In this document: positions 8,754 through 15,869 of the stretch, piece after piece
Position numbering within the stretch: position 1 is the stretch's first letter
How the letters are laid out: each line of letters starts with the position of its first letter
Translations under genes and position numbers: made by a program
Source: Niallia circulans
GTDB taxonomy: Bacteria > Bacillota > Bacilli > Bacillales > Cytobacillaceae
DNA: 64,000 nucleotides
Direction: 5' to 3'
NCBI RefSeq assembly: GCF_007273535.1
Contig: NZ_RIBP01000004.1
Location: forward strand, 3,324,001-3,388,000
The notes under the pieces: model-generated
What the model saw: only the letters and a program-made list of their open reading frames with translations
Told to the model about the DNA's origin: nothing
Databases searched by the model: none

Positions 8754-8932
8754 GTTTCTAATATGTCTGAGTCCTCCCTTCCAAGTATAAGGGAAGGTGA
8801 CTAAGAAAAGTCTGAAAGGACCCCATATATAGTATGTTACTATATGATAAACATAACATGGGATATGCCCGTAAGTAAATCAAGTTGTACTTATCGATTG
8901 ATAAGAATAGTTCTATACGATGGCATAATATT

Positions 8933-9013
8933 GGCAGCACTTCTGTAATAAAGAAAACTTTCTAGTGTAACAATCGAGGCAGGATAGTGTAAGAGGAGAT
9001 AGACCACTGAAGA
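8933..9013 (+). repeat. Diverged direct repeat, copy 2
   Basis: This is the second copy of the element at 8453-8535, with the same orientation and several shared blocks. Its function is unknown; it may be a shared regulatory segment or the trace of a duplication. Confidence 0.5.
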
Positions 9014-9047
9014 CAATACGGTAGCTTAAAACATAAAAAGAAGCCAT

Positions 9048-9230
9048 TTACGACTCCTTCGGTTTGTTTTTCAGATATTTAACTATGTCGAAAAACACTT
9101 TAAGTACGAATATGAGTATAACTACTCCAATAGCCCAAGTATCTGCATTAAAAATTAAGATACATAAGATAGTAAAAATAGCATAACAACCTATTTTAAA
9201 AACTAAATTCACGAGTTCGGATACAAACAT
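9048..9230 (-). CDS. Small two-helix membrane protein
   Basis: The 60-residue protein has two hydrophobic stretches (VFKIGCYAIFTILCILIF and AIGVVILIFVLKVFFDIV) and a charged C-terminus (KYLKNKPKES). AAAGGGTGA stands 5 bases before the ATG. It lies in the prophage cargo region and does not resemble a lysis holin closely enough for me to call it one. Function unknown. Confidence 0.6.
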   Translation of the reverse strand: MFVSELVNLVFKIGCYAIFTILCILIFNADTWAIGVVILIFVLKVFFDIVKYLKNKPKES

Positions 9231-9467
9231 AAATAAGTCACCCTTTAGAATTTTACTTTAAAGTTAATACGATAGAGAATCAAAAAAGTTTCAAAGGTCT
9301 CGTTATAGTCAACAGCTCATTAATTTAAGCTAATAACCATATAAATGGAGATCGAAAGTATTGGTATTTTAACAATAGTGTACAAATTCATTATATATAA
9401 ACTGTTTATAGGATAAGTTTGTGAAGAAATGTACTTAAACAATAGGGGGCTTGAGTAAAAAAGTTAC

Positions 9468-9517
9468 AAAAGTAAAATGAGCTTGGAGATACATTCTCCA
9501 GCTCATTTTACTTTTTT
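9468..9517. terminator. Bidirectional terminator after the recombinase gene
   Basis: Arms of about 22 bases (9468-9489 and 9495-9517) pair with a single bulge and end in T6 on the plus strand and in A-rich sequence on the other side. It lies just downstream of the minus-strand recombinase gene and ends the late-regulator operon. Confidence 0.8.
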
Positions 9518-9550
9518 GTATTTAAAATCACCCTTCACCTTTAACATAGC

Positions 9551-10108
9551 CTATAAATTTAAATCCATCATCGTTTTGTCCAAGTAATCTTTCTCTAATC
9601 CGATGTAAATGTAAGTAGTTATTTCCTTATCATGATTAAATATCTTTTGAAGTGCAGCTATATTTCCATTTCTTTTATAATGCATATAACCGAAGGTTTT
9701 TCTCATGGTATGTGTTCCACAATTCTTTTTAAATCCACATGAGACAGCCGCTTCTTTAATAATCTTATAAGCTGTACTCCTATCTATTGCTCGTCCCTTT
9801 TTCTTTTTATCTTTCTTCCTACTCAAGAACAAATACTCATCATCGGGTTTCCCCTTTATGTAAGCTTTTAATGCTGACCTCAGTGATCTATTGATTGGTA
9901 CTTCTTTTATTTTCTCTGTCTTCATTTCCACAATACTTATTTCTTCTCCTCTTACGTCTCCAACCTTTAGCTTTAAGATGTCACCTATACGCATGCCAGT
10001 GTTAATCCCTAACACGAATAGGACATAATCCCTTTCGTTTCTTTCTTTTAGAAATCCCTTCATATCCTCAATGATTTGCTTGTCTCTAATTGGATGAACC
10101 TTCTTCAT
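9551..10108 (-). CDS. Short phage tyrosine recombinase (catalytic domain only)
   Basis: The 185-residue protein is a tyrosine recombinase reduced to the catalytic domain. Visible residues are Arg in NTGMRIGDILKL, the HTMRK box (H-x-x-R), FNHDKEITT and a terminal Tyr in TYIYIG. The N-terminal arm- and core-binding domains of a true integrase are absent. It overlaps the sigma-like gene by 4 bases (ATGA), so the two are co-translated. Similar gene pairs upstream of the terminase genes occur in Bacillus temperate phages. Its role is unclear; prophage integration itself is more likely done by the full-length integrase at 17581. Confidence 0.82.
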   Translation of the reverse strand: MKKVHPIRDKQIIEDMKGFLKERNERDYVLFVLGINTGMRIGDILKLKVGDVRGEEISIVEMKTEKIKEVPINRSLRSALKAYIKGKPDDEYLFLSRKKDKKKKGRAIDRSTAYKIIKEAAVSCGFKKNCGTHTMRKTFGYMHYKRNGNIAALQKIFNHDKEITTYIYIGLEKDYLDKTMMDLNL

Positions 10109-10758
10109 GCTGTTTCCTCACCCTTTTCTTCATTAAGTATTTTGGCCACTTTCTTATTTGCTCTTGATATTAGAGATTGCACACTGCTTCTGGATATATT
10201 TAAAAACTTGGCTATTTCATATTGAGAATGTCCTTTACTCTTTAAAAGCAAGACTTCTAATTCTCTCTTGCTTAATGAAGCTGTAGCCTTATCTAAAATA
10301 ATTCTTTCAGAAGGAGTAATCACATTTTCCTTTGGTTCTGTTTCCCATGTGAATTCAGGTTGTTTACTTCGGAAATATCTTTGCATACGTAATGGATCTA
10401 CAGGCTTTGTATTTTGATAAACAGATCTTCTTTCAATTCCTCTGTTCGATCCTGGAGCATGTCCGTTTTTTAACCAAGAAAGAGCATACTCCAAATTTCC
10501 TTGAATTAATGAATAGGGAGCATCTTCTCCTTCCAGCTGCTGCCATCGCTCCTTAATTTCTGCTTTTCTTTTCTTTGATAGTCGAAAAGACTTTCCTGGC
10601 AATTTACTCTCTTTGATTATTTCTTTTAGTTGTTTTTTTTCATCTTTGAATTCCTTTCTTTGCTCTTTCACTAAAGAAAGCGTTTCTTGATATTGTTTAA
10701 TTAATTCTTCATTGGACAATTCTCTGTATTCCCAATTCTCTACTAAGGACAATTCCAC
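10105..10758 (-). CDS. Sigma-like late-gene regulator (Xpf/ArpU type)
   Basis: The C-terminal 55 residues form a sigma region 4 / LuxR-type helix-turn-helix (LSKRELEVLLLKSKGHSQYE, then IAKFLNISRSSVQSL). The middle is a lysine-rich helical region. Proteins of this kind (for example PBSX Xpf) activate phage late promoters. I prefer the GTG at 10758, with AAGGGGG 8 bases upstream, over the upstream start at 10836. It is the first gene of a two-gene unit with the recombinase and lies directly before the late region, as expected for a late activator. Confidence 0.75.
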   Translation of the reverse strand: MELSLVENWEYRELSNEELIKQYQETLSLVKEQRKEFKDEKKQLKEIIKESKLPGKSFRLSKKRKAEIKERWQQLEGEDAPYSLIQGNLEYALSWLKNGHAPGSNRGIERRSVYQNTKPVDPLRMQRYFRSKQPEFTWETEPKENVITPSERIILDKATASLSKRELEVLLLKSKGHSQYEIAKFLNISRSSVQSLISRANKKVAKILNEEKGEETA

Positions 10759-11001
10759 CTGATTTTCCCCCTTATTCCCAACAGAAAATATGCAGTTTTT
10801 TATACAGTCGTTTTGGGAAATACACACTAATCCCAAAGGGAAAATGGCTTTATATCAACAATGTATAAAGATTATTTCCCGTGTTTATTTCCTGTTTTTA
10901 AGAACCCTTATATATCAAGGGTTTTGATGATAGCTTGTTTACATAAGAAATGTTATCTAAAGCAAATTCCTTGTTTAACTGCATAGATATACTTTTTGAA
11001 T

Positions 11002-11193
11002 TCAATCTGTTCCACGTATCCTTTTTGTTTCTTCTTCCATTAAATGTGAAGTGTATTTGCTTCTAGGATGAACAGTCGTTGGTCCAGTCCTTTTGTCTTG
11101 GCGGTATTTACTTACTCCCCATTTCAATTGGAAAATCATTTTTCGTTTTTGTTTTTGTATTTGGTTTCTTTGTTGCTTGCTCTTATGTAGCAT
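11002..11193 (-). CDS. Small basic prophage protein
   Basis: The 63-residue, strongly basic protein (QQRNQIQKQKRKMIFQ, then RTGPTTVHPRSKYTSHLMEE) has no recognised domain. AAGGAG lies about 11 bases upstream of the ATG. A plus-strand hydrophobic frame overlaps it but has only a TTG start without a ribosome-binding site, so I call the minus strand. It is the first gene after the early-operon terminator at 11251-11302. Confidence 0.5.
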   Translation of the reverse strand: MLHKSKQQRNQIQKQKRKMIFQLKWGVSKYRQDKRTGPTTVHPRSKYTSHLMEEETKRIRGTD

Positions 11194-11250
11194 TAGGCGG
11201 ACAACTCCTTATGACAGCTTTTTCACTGTTAGTGATACTCTTGATAAATA

Positions 11251-11302
11251 AAAAAGGACACCGATAAGACAACAATTGAATGTTGTTTTACCAGTGTCCT
11301 CA
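11251..11302 (-). terminator. Terminator of the early prophage operon
   Basis: An outer 7-bp stem (AGGACAC with GTGTCCT) and an inner 6-bp stem (ACAACA with TGTTGT) form a branched hairpin, followed on the minus strand by T6. It closes the leftward early operon that starts at the switch region. Confidence 0.7.
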
Positions 11303-11407
11303 CGCTTTCGGTCTTGGACTTATTGAATTAATAATTTCGTACCAAACTTTACCTTTTATTGGTACTAACTTTACATTAAACTAGAAACATAGGTTAAATG
11401 AAAATGA

Positions 11408-11620
11408 TTATATTAGTTCACTTTCCCTGAAGTGAATCCGACGGCTTTTCCCATCAACCGTTTCTATAATCGTTTCTCCATGACGTACAGCTTCACAGTA
11501 GGAAGCTGTACCCTTGTTACCGTCCAATACAAGAACTTTAACTTTCCCAGGTTCTATAATTTCTTGAATGGACATATCTGGATTAATAATAATTTCTTTA
11601 GTTCTTTTCACATTGAACAC
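11408..11620 (-). CDS. Small prophage protein of unknown function
   Basis: The 70-residue protein (PGKVKVLVLDGNKGTASYCE, then TVDGKSRRIHFRESELI) looks like a small beta-rich domain. ATGGAGTG precedes the ATG, and its start lies within the 3' end of the zinc-ribbon gene (13-bp overlap), which implies coupled translation. No family recognised. Confidence 0.6.
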   Translation of the reverse strand: MFNVKRTKEIIINPDMSIQEIIEPGKVKVLVLDGNKGTASYCEAVRHGETIIETVDGKSRRIHFRESELI

Positions 11621-11823
11621 TCCATTTTTGGTATAATGATGGTAGGTTCAAACAACGTATGGTCGGGCACAAGCTCGGCTTTTTTTCTTTTTAGGAGATA
11701 TGTTTGAGTAATATTCAATTGAAAGATATCATGATCTTCTTCACAAGAATTAGAGCAAAACAAATAATTCTTACCCTTTGCATCAAACGTTTTACCACAG
11801 CAGCTACATTGACTATATAGCAT
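11608..11823 (-). CDS. Small zinc-ribbon protein
   Basis: The 71-residue protein begins with a CxCC...FCSNSC cluster (CSCCGKTFDAKGKNYLFCSN) that should bind one zinc ion. The rest lacks a known domain. It overlaps its neighbours on both sides (11 bp with the 35-codon ORF, 13 bp with the next gene). A GGAG motif lies 8 bases before the ATG. Possible roles are DNA or RNA binding in early phage growth, but nothing shows this directly. Confidence 0.65.
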   Translation of the reverse strand: MLYSQCSCCGKTFDAKGKNYLFCSNSCEEDHDIFQLNITQTYLLKRKKAELVPDHTLFEPTIIIPKMECSM

Positions 11824-11920
11824 GGTTTATTCTCCGGAATAACTCATCAAGCGCTCGATGCCGATAGTCATTTGAATATCTAGCTAAATAGTAAAGCTGG
11901 CCTAAGGTTAATACAATCAT
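11813..11920 (-). CDS. 35-residue overlapping microprotein
   Basis: An ATG at 11920 overlaps the TGA of the preceding gene (ATGA), and the frame runs 35 codons (MIVLTLGQLYYLARYSNDYR, then HRALDELFRRINHAI), ending 11 bases inside the next gene. The tight chaining suggests it is translated by re-initiation. It has an amphipathic, basic C-terminal half. No family recognised. Confidence 0.55.
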   Translation of the reverse strand: MIVLTLGQLYYLARYSNDYRHRALDELFRRINHAI

Positions 11921-12102
11921 ATAATCTGTTCCACCGTCACTTTTCTAGCCTGTTTAATCTTTTCCCTAATATGCAATAGTTCCAATTCTGCAAGTGATCC
12001 TTCGTATAGTTGTCTACCATCTCCTAATTTAGTAACTTCAAAATATAACAACTCACTAATAACAAACTCTTTTCTTTCTTCTTTAATCAATTGACTTTCC
12101 AA
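11917..12102 (-). CDS. FbpA-like small protein (phage copy)
   Basis: The 61-residue product has the pattern of Fur-regulated basic protein A: charged helix, RKEFVISELLYFEV, then LGDGRQLYEGSLAELELLHI. In Bacillus, FbpA-type proteins act with the iron-sparing response, but a phage homologue may have another role. The start is TTG at 12102, with AGGAG 8 bases upstream. It follows the DnaD-like gene by 11 bases. The family match is by eye and moderate. Confidence 0.5.
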   Translation of the reverse strand: MESQLIKEERKEFVISELLYFEVTKLGDGRQLYEGSLAELELLHIREKIKQARKVTVEQII

Positions 12103-12113
12103 AATAACAACTC

Positions 12114-13175
12114 CTAGCTTCTTAGATTTTTAATCTCTTCTTGCAAATCCAACAACAATACTTTTTCCTCTTCTATAGACATAGCAGCTTCTATATTTTG
12201 CGTGTTACCAAACCATTCAGGGATTTTTTCAGTCCTAACATGCTTTCGATTGTTACCACTTGTTCTTTGCTTAGTTTGCTGCTCCTTGTACTTTTGAATA
12301 AAAGCATCAGCTTGTTGTACCGAATAAATATTTTTATCTGCCCAGTTACGCAGGATACTTTCTACGTAAGCAAATGACTTAGCACCACGTTCAACTGCAA
12401 TCTCCATTGCTTTTAGTACCAATTCAGTATTTAGATCACCACACCAATGCATAATCTTTTGTGATATATGACTGCCAATTGTTCCAAATCCATTTTGCTC
12501 ATAAAAATTAAATGGGTTATCTTCAGGCTGGCTTTCTTTTTCTTCTTCAAAATTATCTGAAGTAATTTCTGTAGTAGTCTCTGAAGTAATCTCTGGTATT
12601 GCTCTTTCTTTTTCGCCCTTTCCAGATTCCTTTTCGACCTTTCTATTTTCTTTTACACCCTTTGAATTTTCTTTTTCACTTATCGTATTATCTTTAAGAA
12701 AATACGTATTTTCCTTTTCGCTAAATACTACTGGTAATGGATAACCTTCTAAGCTGTATCCTAAATTATATAAATCCAATTGTATTTTAAGGATATTAAC
12801 ACGGTATTGTAGTGTACGATCCATTTTTAATTTTGGATTTCGTCTTTCATCTAGCCAGCCATTAGCAACAAGTACTTTTAAATATTCTCTCATGGCTTTT
12901 GGCTTAACATTTATCATCGTCTCAACAGACAAATCTTCTGCTTTCTTATAAATCCAACCAGAACTTTCTAATATATTGACTGATAATTCTTCTATATTCT
13001 TAACATCATCAGAATACTTTTGTAATCTGGCCATTTCTTCTTTGATAAATACCTCTGCATCTTCTTTTCGTTCAGACCAATAAATCATTTGATTTAGAAC
13101 AATAGCAAGCTTAAAATCTCCTGTAAGCTCAACTAGTTCTTCCTTTATAATTACCTTTTTTGTTTTGCTAGACAC
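12114..13175 (-). CDS. DnaD-like phage replication protein
   Basis: This is a replisome organiser of the phage DnaD type. The N-terminal half is a winged-helix region (IVLNQMIYWSERKEDAEVFI, then VKPKAMREYLKVLVANGWLDERR). A low-complexity linker of repeated KEN/KES units (about 155-190 counted from the longer frame) leads to a C-terminal DnaD/DnaB_2 domain (FNFYEQNGFGTIGSHISQKI, then SFAYVESILRNWADKNI). I chose GTG at 13175, with AGGGGAG 8 bases upstream, instead of the longer frame to 13217. No separate DnaC-type helicase loader is seen nearby, so it may recruit the host loader. Confidence 0.85.
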   Translation of the reverse strand: MSSKTKKVIIKEELVELTGDFKLAIVLNQMIYWSERKEDAEVFIKEEMARLQKYSDDVKNIEELSVNILESSGWIYKKAEDLSVETMINVKPKAMREYLKVLVANGWLDERRNPKLKMDRTLQYRVNILKIQLDLYNLGYSLEGYPLPVVFSEKENTYFLKDNTISEKENSKGVKENRKVEKESGKGEKERAIPEITSETTTEITSDNFEEEKESQPEDNPFNFYEQNGFGTIGSHISQKIMHWCGDLNTELVLKAMEIAVERGAKSFAYVESILRNWADKNIYSVQQADAFIQKYKEQQTKQRTSGNNRKHVRTEKIPEWFGNTQNIEAAMSIEEEKVLLLDLQEEIKNLRS

Positions 13176-13220
13176 TATATCTGCTCCCCTCTCAATTTCC
13201 ATATATAACCAAATCACCTA

Positions 13221-13391
13221 TCAAAACTCGCATATATAAATTTGGATTTGCTGAGAATCTACCTGTACTGATATTTCTCTTTTCAAATCGTTGGCTTGGG
13301 CTTTTACTTCACTTATACTTAGACCGAAAAGTATCGCTTGATATATTTCTTGGAACGTTTCTTTTACTACAAAATCAACCTGATAAAGCAT
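13221..13391 (-). CDS. Small prophage protein of unknown function
   Basis: The 56-residue protein starts at the ATG preceded by AAGGGGAGGG (13391), giving MLYQVDFVVKETFQEIYQAI. The longer frame to 13445 lacks such a site. It sits 45 bases before the DnaD-like gene in the early operon. No family recognised. Confidence 0.55.
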   Translation of the reverse strand: MLYQVDFVVKETFQEIYQAILFGLSISEVKAQANDLKREISVQVDSQQIQIYICEF

Positions 13392-13414
13392 AATTCCCTC
13401 CCCTTTATTAAAAT

Positions 13415-13426
13415 CGGTGCGCACCG
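13415..13426. promoter_or_regulatory. 12-bp perfect palindrome CGGTGCGCACCG
   Basis: This GC-rich perfect palindrome stands alone in AT-rich DNA 24 bases before the small gene at 13391. Its symmetry and position suggest a protein-binding operator inside the early operon. No known regulator is assigned. Confidence 0.4.
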
Positions 13427-13539
13427 TAATAGTTAGAAAGAACATTTATAGAATTATCCTTCTAGCCATTACGACAAGCCCGATAAGTACTTGTCAATCT
13501 GAACTTTTTATATGTTGGAGTGTTTGTAAAGTAAATTTT

Positions 13540-13869
13540 TTATGCAGTTCTTGATTTTTTGAATTTAGGACCATTCAGTTGTTGAAAATTTTTGCGTATT
13601 TCTTCAAAGATATCTCCATAAATTCGATATTTTTTAGATTCTTTCATCTGCTTAGAGTTACTCAAAAACTTCCCATATTTATGTAGAGATTGCGAAACTA
13701 GAATCATTTCCATCCCGTCTAATTCCACTGGGTTATTCTTTTGTAATATTTTATTAAAAGCAATATCAAATAACTTTTTATTCATACCTAGTAAAGTCGA
13801 GCGATTATAATTCATAGCTATTATTACCATTTCTTTTTGATCTTCAAAGAGAAAGATTGATTGTTTCAT
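13540..13869 (-). CDS. Hypothetical prophage early protein
   Basis: The 109-residue protein (FLFEDQKEMVIIAMNYNR at the start, KFKKSRTA at the end) is helical and basic at the C-terminus. AGGAGG precedes its ATG at the right distance, and 12 bases separate it from the DUF771 gene. I do not recognise a family; it resembles other unassigned early proteins of Bacillus phages. Confidence 0.7.
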   Translation of the reverse strand: MKQSIFLFEDQKEMVIIAMNYNRSTLLGMNKKLFDIAFNKILQKNNPVELDGMEMILVSQSLHKYGKFLSNSKQMKESKKYRIYGDIFEEIRKNFQQLNGPKFKKSRTA

Positions 13870-13881
13870 AATGTCCTCCTA

Positions 13882-14142
13882 TTAACGTTCTGTAATCCAT
13901 TGCAATAAAAACTGCTTAGCATTATCTGCAGGAAAATACCACTTGTTTCCGACTTTATATTTAGGGAATCTTGGATCAAAGAAAAATTCTTTTTGAATAG
14001 TATTCCAACACATGCAAGTTCTTCTTTTTAATTCATTGGCATCCCAATAAACTAGTTCAGCATCAACCTCTGATATTTTCTCTTTTAATTTCTCCATATA
14101 CATTTGTTTAACTTCATTTTGATCAATTTGAATACTTAGCAT
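13882..14142 (-). CDS. DUF771 family phage protein
   Basis: The 86-residue protein matches DUF771 by the string WDANELKRRTCMCWNTIQKE followed by FFDPRFPKYKVGNKWYFPA. This family has an excisionase-like winged-helix fold and is common in the early region of Firmicute phages. I chose the ATG at 14142 because GAGGGAG stands 6 bases upstream; the longer frame starting at 14157 overlaps the XRE gene. It may act in excision or early regulation. Confidence 0.85.
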   Translation of the reverse strand: MLSIQIDQNEVKQMYMEKLKEKISEVDAELVYWDANELKRRTCMCWNTIQKEFFFDPRFPKYKVGNKWYFPADNAKQFLLQWITER

Positions 14143-14156
14143 TTTTTTCTCCCTCA

Positions 14157-14669
14157 CTACTTATTAAATTTTCTAATCTTCATTGTTACATTCCAAGCAC
14201 GAAAAATATCTTTCATAGAAAATCGGTACTCTTTACAAACACAAGCAACTAAATTAATCATGCTTGCTGCAGCATCTAAAACTTCCATAAGTACTTTTTT
14301 CATTTCTTCTCTTTCATCATCTGTTCGAACACTCGCTGGTTTTACCCAGCACACACTATTAAGCTGTTCCAATGCCTCAGTTGTTTCTTTTCTAACTAAG
14401 TAATGCATACTAGCAGGATGCCGATCTATGTAATCACCGTCAAGGTATGGAATACTAACTACACCACTAGCTGCTTCCCAAGTTTCAAAATAAAACTGTG
14501 GATCATCTACAGATAGTGTTACTTCCGGATAAAGTTCTTTAGGTAATTTTCTGGCGCCTGTTTCATATTTGGCAATCGCTTCTCGGCTGTAATTTACATC
14601 GGCTGCTAAATCTTCCTGCGTCATGCCTTGGCGTTTTCTTGCTTTCGATAATAAGTCGCCAATTGCCAT
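14157..14669 (-). CDS. XRE-family regulator with a long C-terminal domain
   Basis: The 170-residue protein opens with an HTH_3 domain (LLSKARKRQGMTQEDLAADV, then NYSREAIAKYETGAR). About 100 residues of unassigned helical sequence follow. The ATG at 14669 has AGGGGG upstream, so I reject the longer frame to 14735. It is the second leftward gene after the switch region and probably acts as an accessory early regulator. Confidence 0.8.
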   Translation of the reverse strand: MAIGDLLSKARKRQGMTQEDLAADVNYSREAIAKYETGARKLPKELYPEVTLSVDDPQFYFETWEAASGVVSIPYLDGDYIDRHPASMHYLVRKETTEALEQLNSVCWVKPASVRTDDEREEMKKVLMEVLDAAASMINLVACVCKEYRFSMKDIFRAWNVTMKIRKFNK

Positions 14670-14887
14670 CTCATTTCCCCCTATTAAATTTTTAAAATCA
14701 TGCTTTAAAATGTCTTTAAAAGTCATTAGCAGCAACTTGGTTGAGAATAATACTATTAATATTTCTTCTTTTTGGTTAATTTCTAGGAATTCTGGTTTTT
14801 GAAAAAAAATTATAATTTTGTCACATTATTTATTTAGAATTGTGACTAAGAAAATATTAGAATTATTGAATATAACAAACCCAAACC

Positions 14888-14900
14888 CAACATTTTGTTG
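14888..14900. promoter_or_regulatory. Operator site CAACA-TTT-TGTTG (distal)
   Basis: This 13-base perfect dyad is identical to the site at 15160-15172 but lies just past the stop of the Cro-like gene. A distal site could allow looping by the repressor. Confidence 0.55.
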
Positions 14901-14905
14901 TGATA

Positions 14906-15121
14906 TTAATCAAAAAAAATTTCATTAGCATCTTTCTTAAATAGTTCTGAAATAGCGAGTGCAATATTTAAACTGGGTGTCCTTACTCCCTGTTCTATCA
15001 TTCCGTAGTAACTCTCTGTTATTTTAATTCCATGCATCTTCTCTAGTAAGAATACAACTTCTTTTTGAACTAAGTCTTTTTCTTTACGAAGATTTATTAA
15101 TATATTTCTTTTCTTATTCAT
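14906..15121 (-). CDS. Cro-like XRE regulator
   Basis: The 71-residue protein is essentially one HTH_3 domain (NLRKEKDLVQKEVVFLLEKM, then ITESYYGMIEQGVRTPSL). It is the first gene transcribed leftwards from the switch, opposite the repressor, the classic Cro position. GGGAGGGT precedes the ATG. Its promoter has TTGACA at 15175-15180 and TATTAT at 15151-15156 (minus strand, 18-base spacer), with an operator between them. Confidence 0.85.
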   Translation of the reverse strand: MNKKRNILINLRKEKDLVQKEVVFLLEKMHGIKITESYYGMIEQGVRTPSLNIALAISELFKKDANEIFFD

Positions 15122-15132
15122 ATTTACCCTCC

Positions 15133-15240
15133 CAACTTCTTGTTGTCTTTATAATAACCCAACATTTTGTTGAGTGTCAATATATAGCACAATTTTTTGT
15201 TGTTTGTTTAAAAAAAGTTTTTATACCCAACTCATAGTTG
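15133..15240. promoter_or_regulatory. Lysis-lysogeny switch: divergent promoters and four operators
   Basis: Four 13-base dyads are visible: 15133-15145, 15160-15172 (perfect CAACA-TTT-TGTTG), 15190-15202 and 15228-15240. Centre spacings are 27, 30 and 38 bases. The leftward promoter (TTGACA/TATTAT on the minus strand) has the perfect operator between its -35 and -10. The rightward repressor promoter has a TATAAT at 15241-15246 directly after the last operator. This is the expected layout for mutually exclusive Cro and CI expression. Confidence 0.8.
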
Positions 15241-15280
15241 TATAATTAATTAATAATGAAACATTGGAAGGACTGTTTTA

Positions 15281-15718
15281 ATGGCTAGTTTAAAAGAAAG
15301 ATTAAAAGAACTAAGAAAAATACATAAACTGACCCAATCTAATGTTGCAGAATTCTTAGGTATTTCAGAAAGTGCATATGGCTACTACGAACAGGGTAGA
15401 AACGAACCATCTTTAGCATCTTTAAAAATCCTTGCGGATAAATACAATGTAAATACATCTTATCTATTAGGTGAAACAGATTTTCCTTCTAAAGATATAG
15501 CTAAGGTTATCCTAGCAGGAGAAGAAATTACTTTAACTGCTGAAGAATATAAAGTATTTGAAGAATTAAAGAGACACCCTATCCTCTTTCACGATTTAGC
15601 GAAAGATCCTAAGAAGAAAATAAAAGAACTGATTAAACTTCAAAAAGCAAGAAATATATTATTTGCTGACGATGAAGAGGAAAATGAAGAAAACGGATTT
15701 GGAGAATTAGAAGATTAG
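15281..15718 (+). CDS. CI-like prophage repressor (XRE family)
   Basis: The 145-residue protein has an N-terminal HTH_3 DNA-binding domain (LKELRKIHKLTQSNVAEFLG, then ISESAYGYYEQGRNEPSLAS) and a variable helical C-terminal part ending in an acidic tail. It lacks a LexA-like self-cleavage domain. Inactivation would therefore depend on a partner, and the ImmA-like protein next to it is the natural candidate. It is transcribed rightwards from the operator region. Confidence 0.85.
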   Translation: MASLKERLKELRKIHKLTQSNVAEFLGISESAYGYYEQGRNEPSLASLKILADKYNVNTSYLLGETDFPSKDIAKVILAGEEITLTAEEYKVFEELKRHPILFHDLAKDPKKKIKELIKLQKARNILFADDEEENEENGFGELED

Positions 15719-15750
15719 CACGATCTTAAGATTAATGATCGTGTTACTTT
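15719..15750 (+). terminator. Hairpin after the repressor gene
   Basis: CACGATC (15719-15725) pairs with GATCGTG (15737-15743), followed by a T-rich stretch. It is a modest terminator directly after the repressor stop codon. Confidence 0.55.
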
Positions 15751-15869
15751 TTAACCTAAACATAGTAATAACTGACTATTAAATTAACTTTTTATGGACA
15801 ATCGTTCTTATATAAGAATATTTAGTTCATCATAACAATTTAACAACATGTGATTATGAGGTAATGAAA

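Noticed and set aside
11079..11267. Plus-strand hydrophobic 62-codon frame ending in NKKGHR, reminiscent of type I toxins
   Set aside because: It has only a TTG start with no ribosome-binding site and overlaps a better-supported minus-strand gene. The hairpin after it carries its T run on the minus strand, so it terminates the early operon instead.
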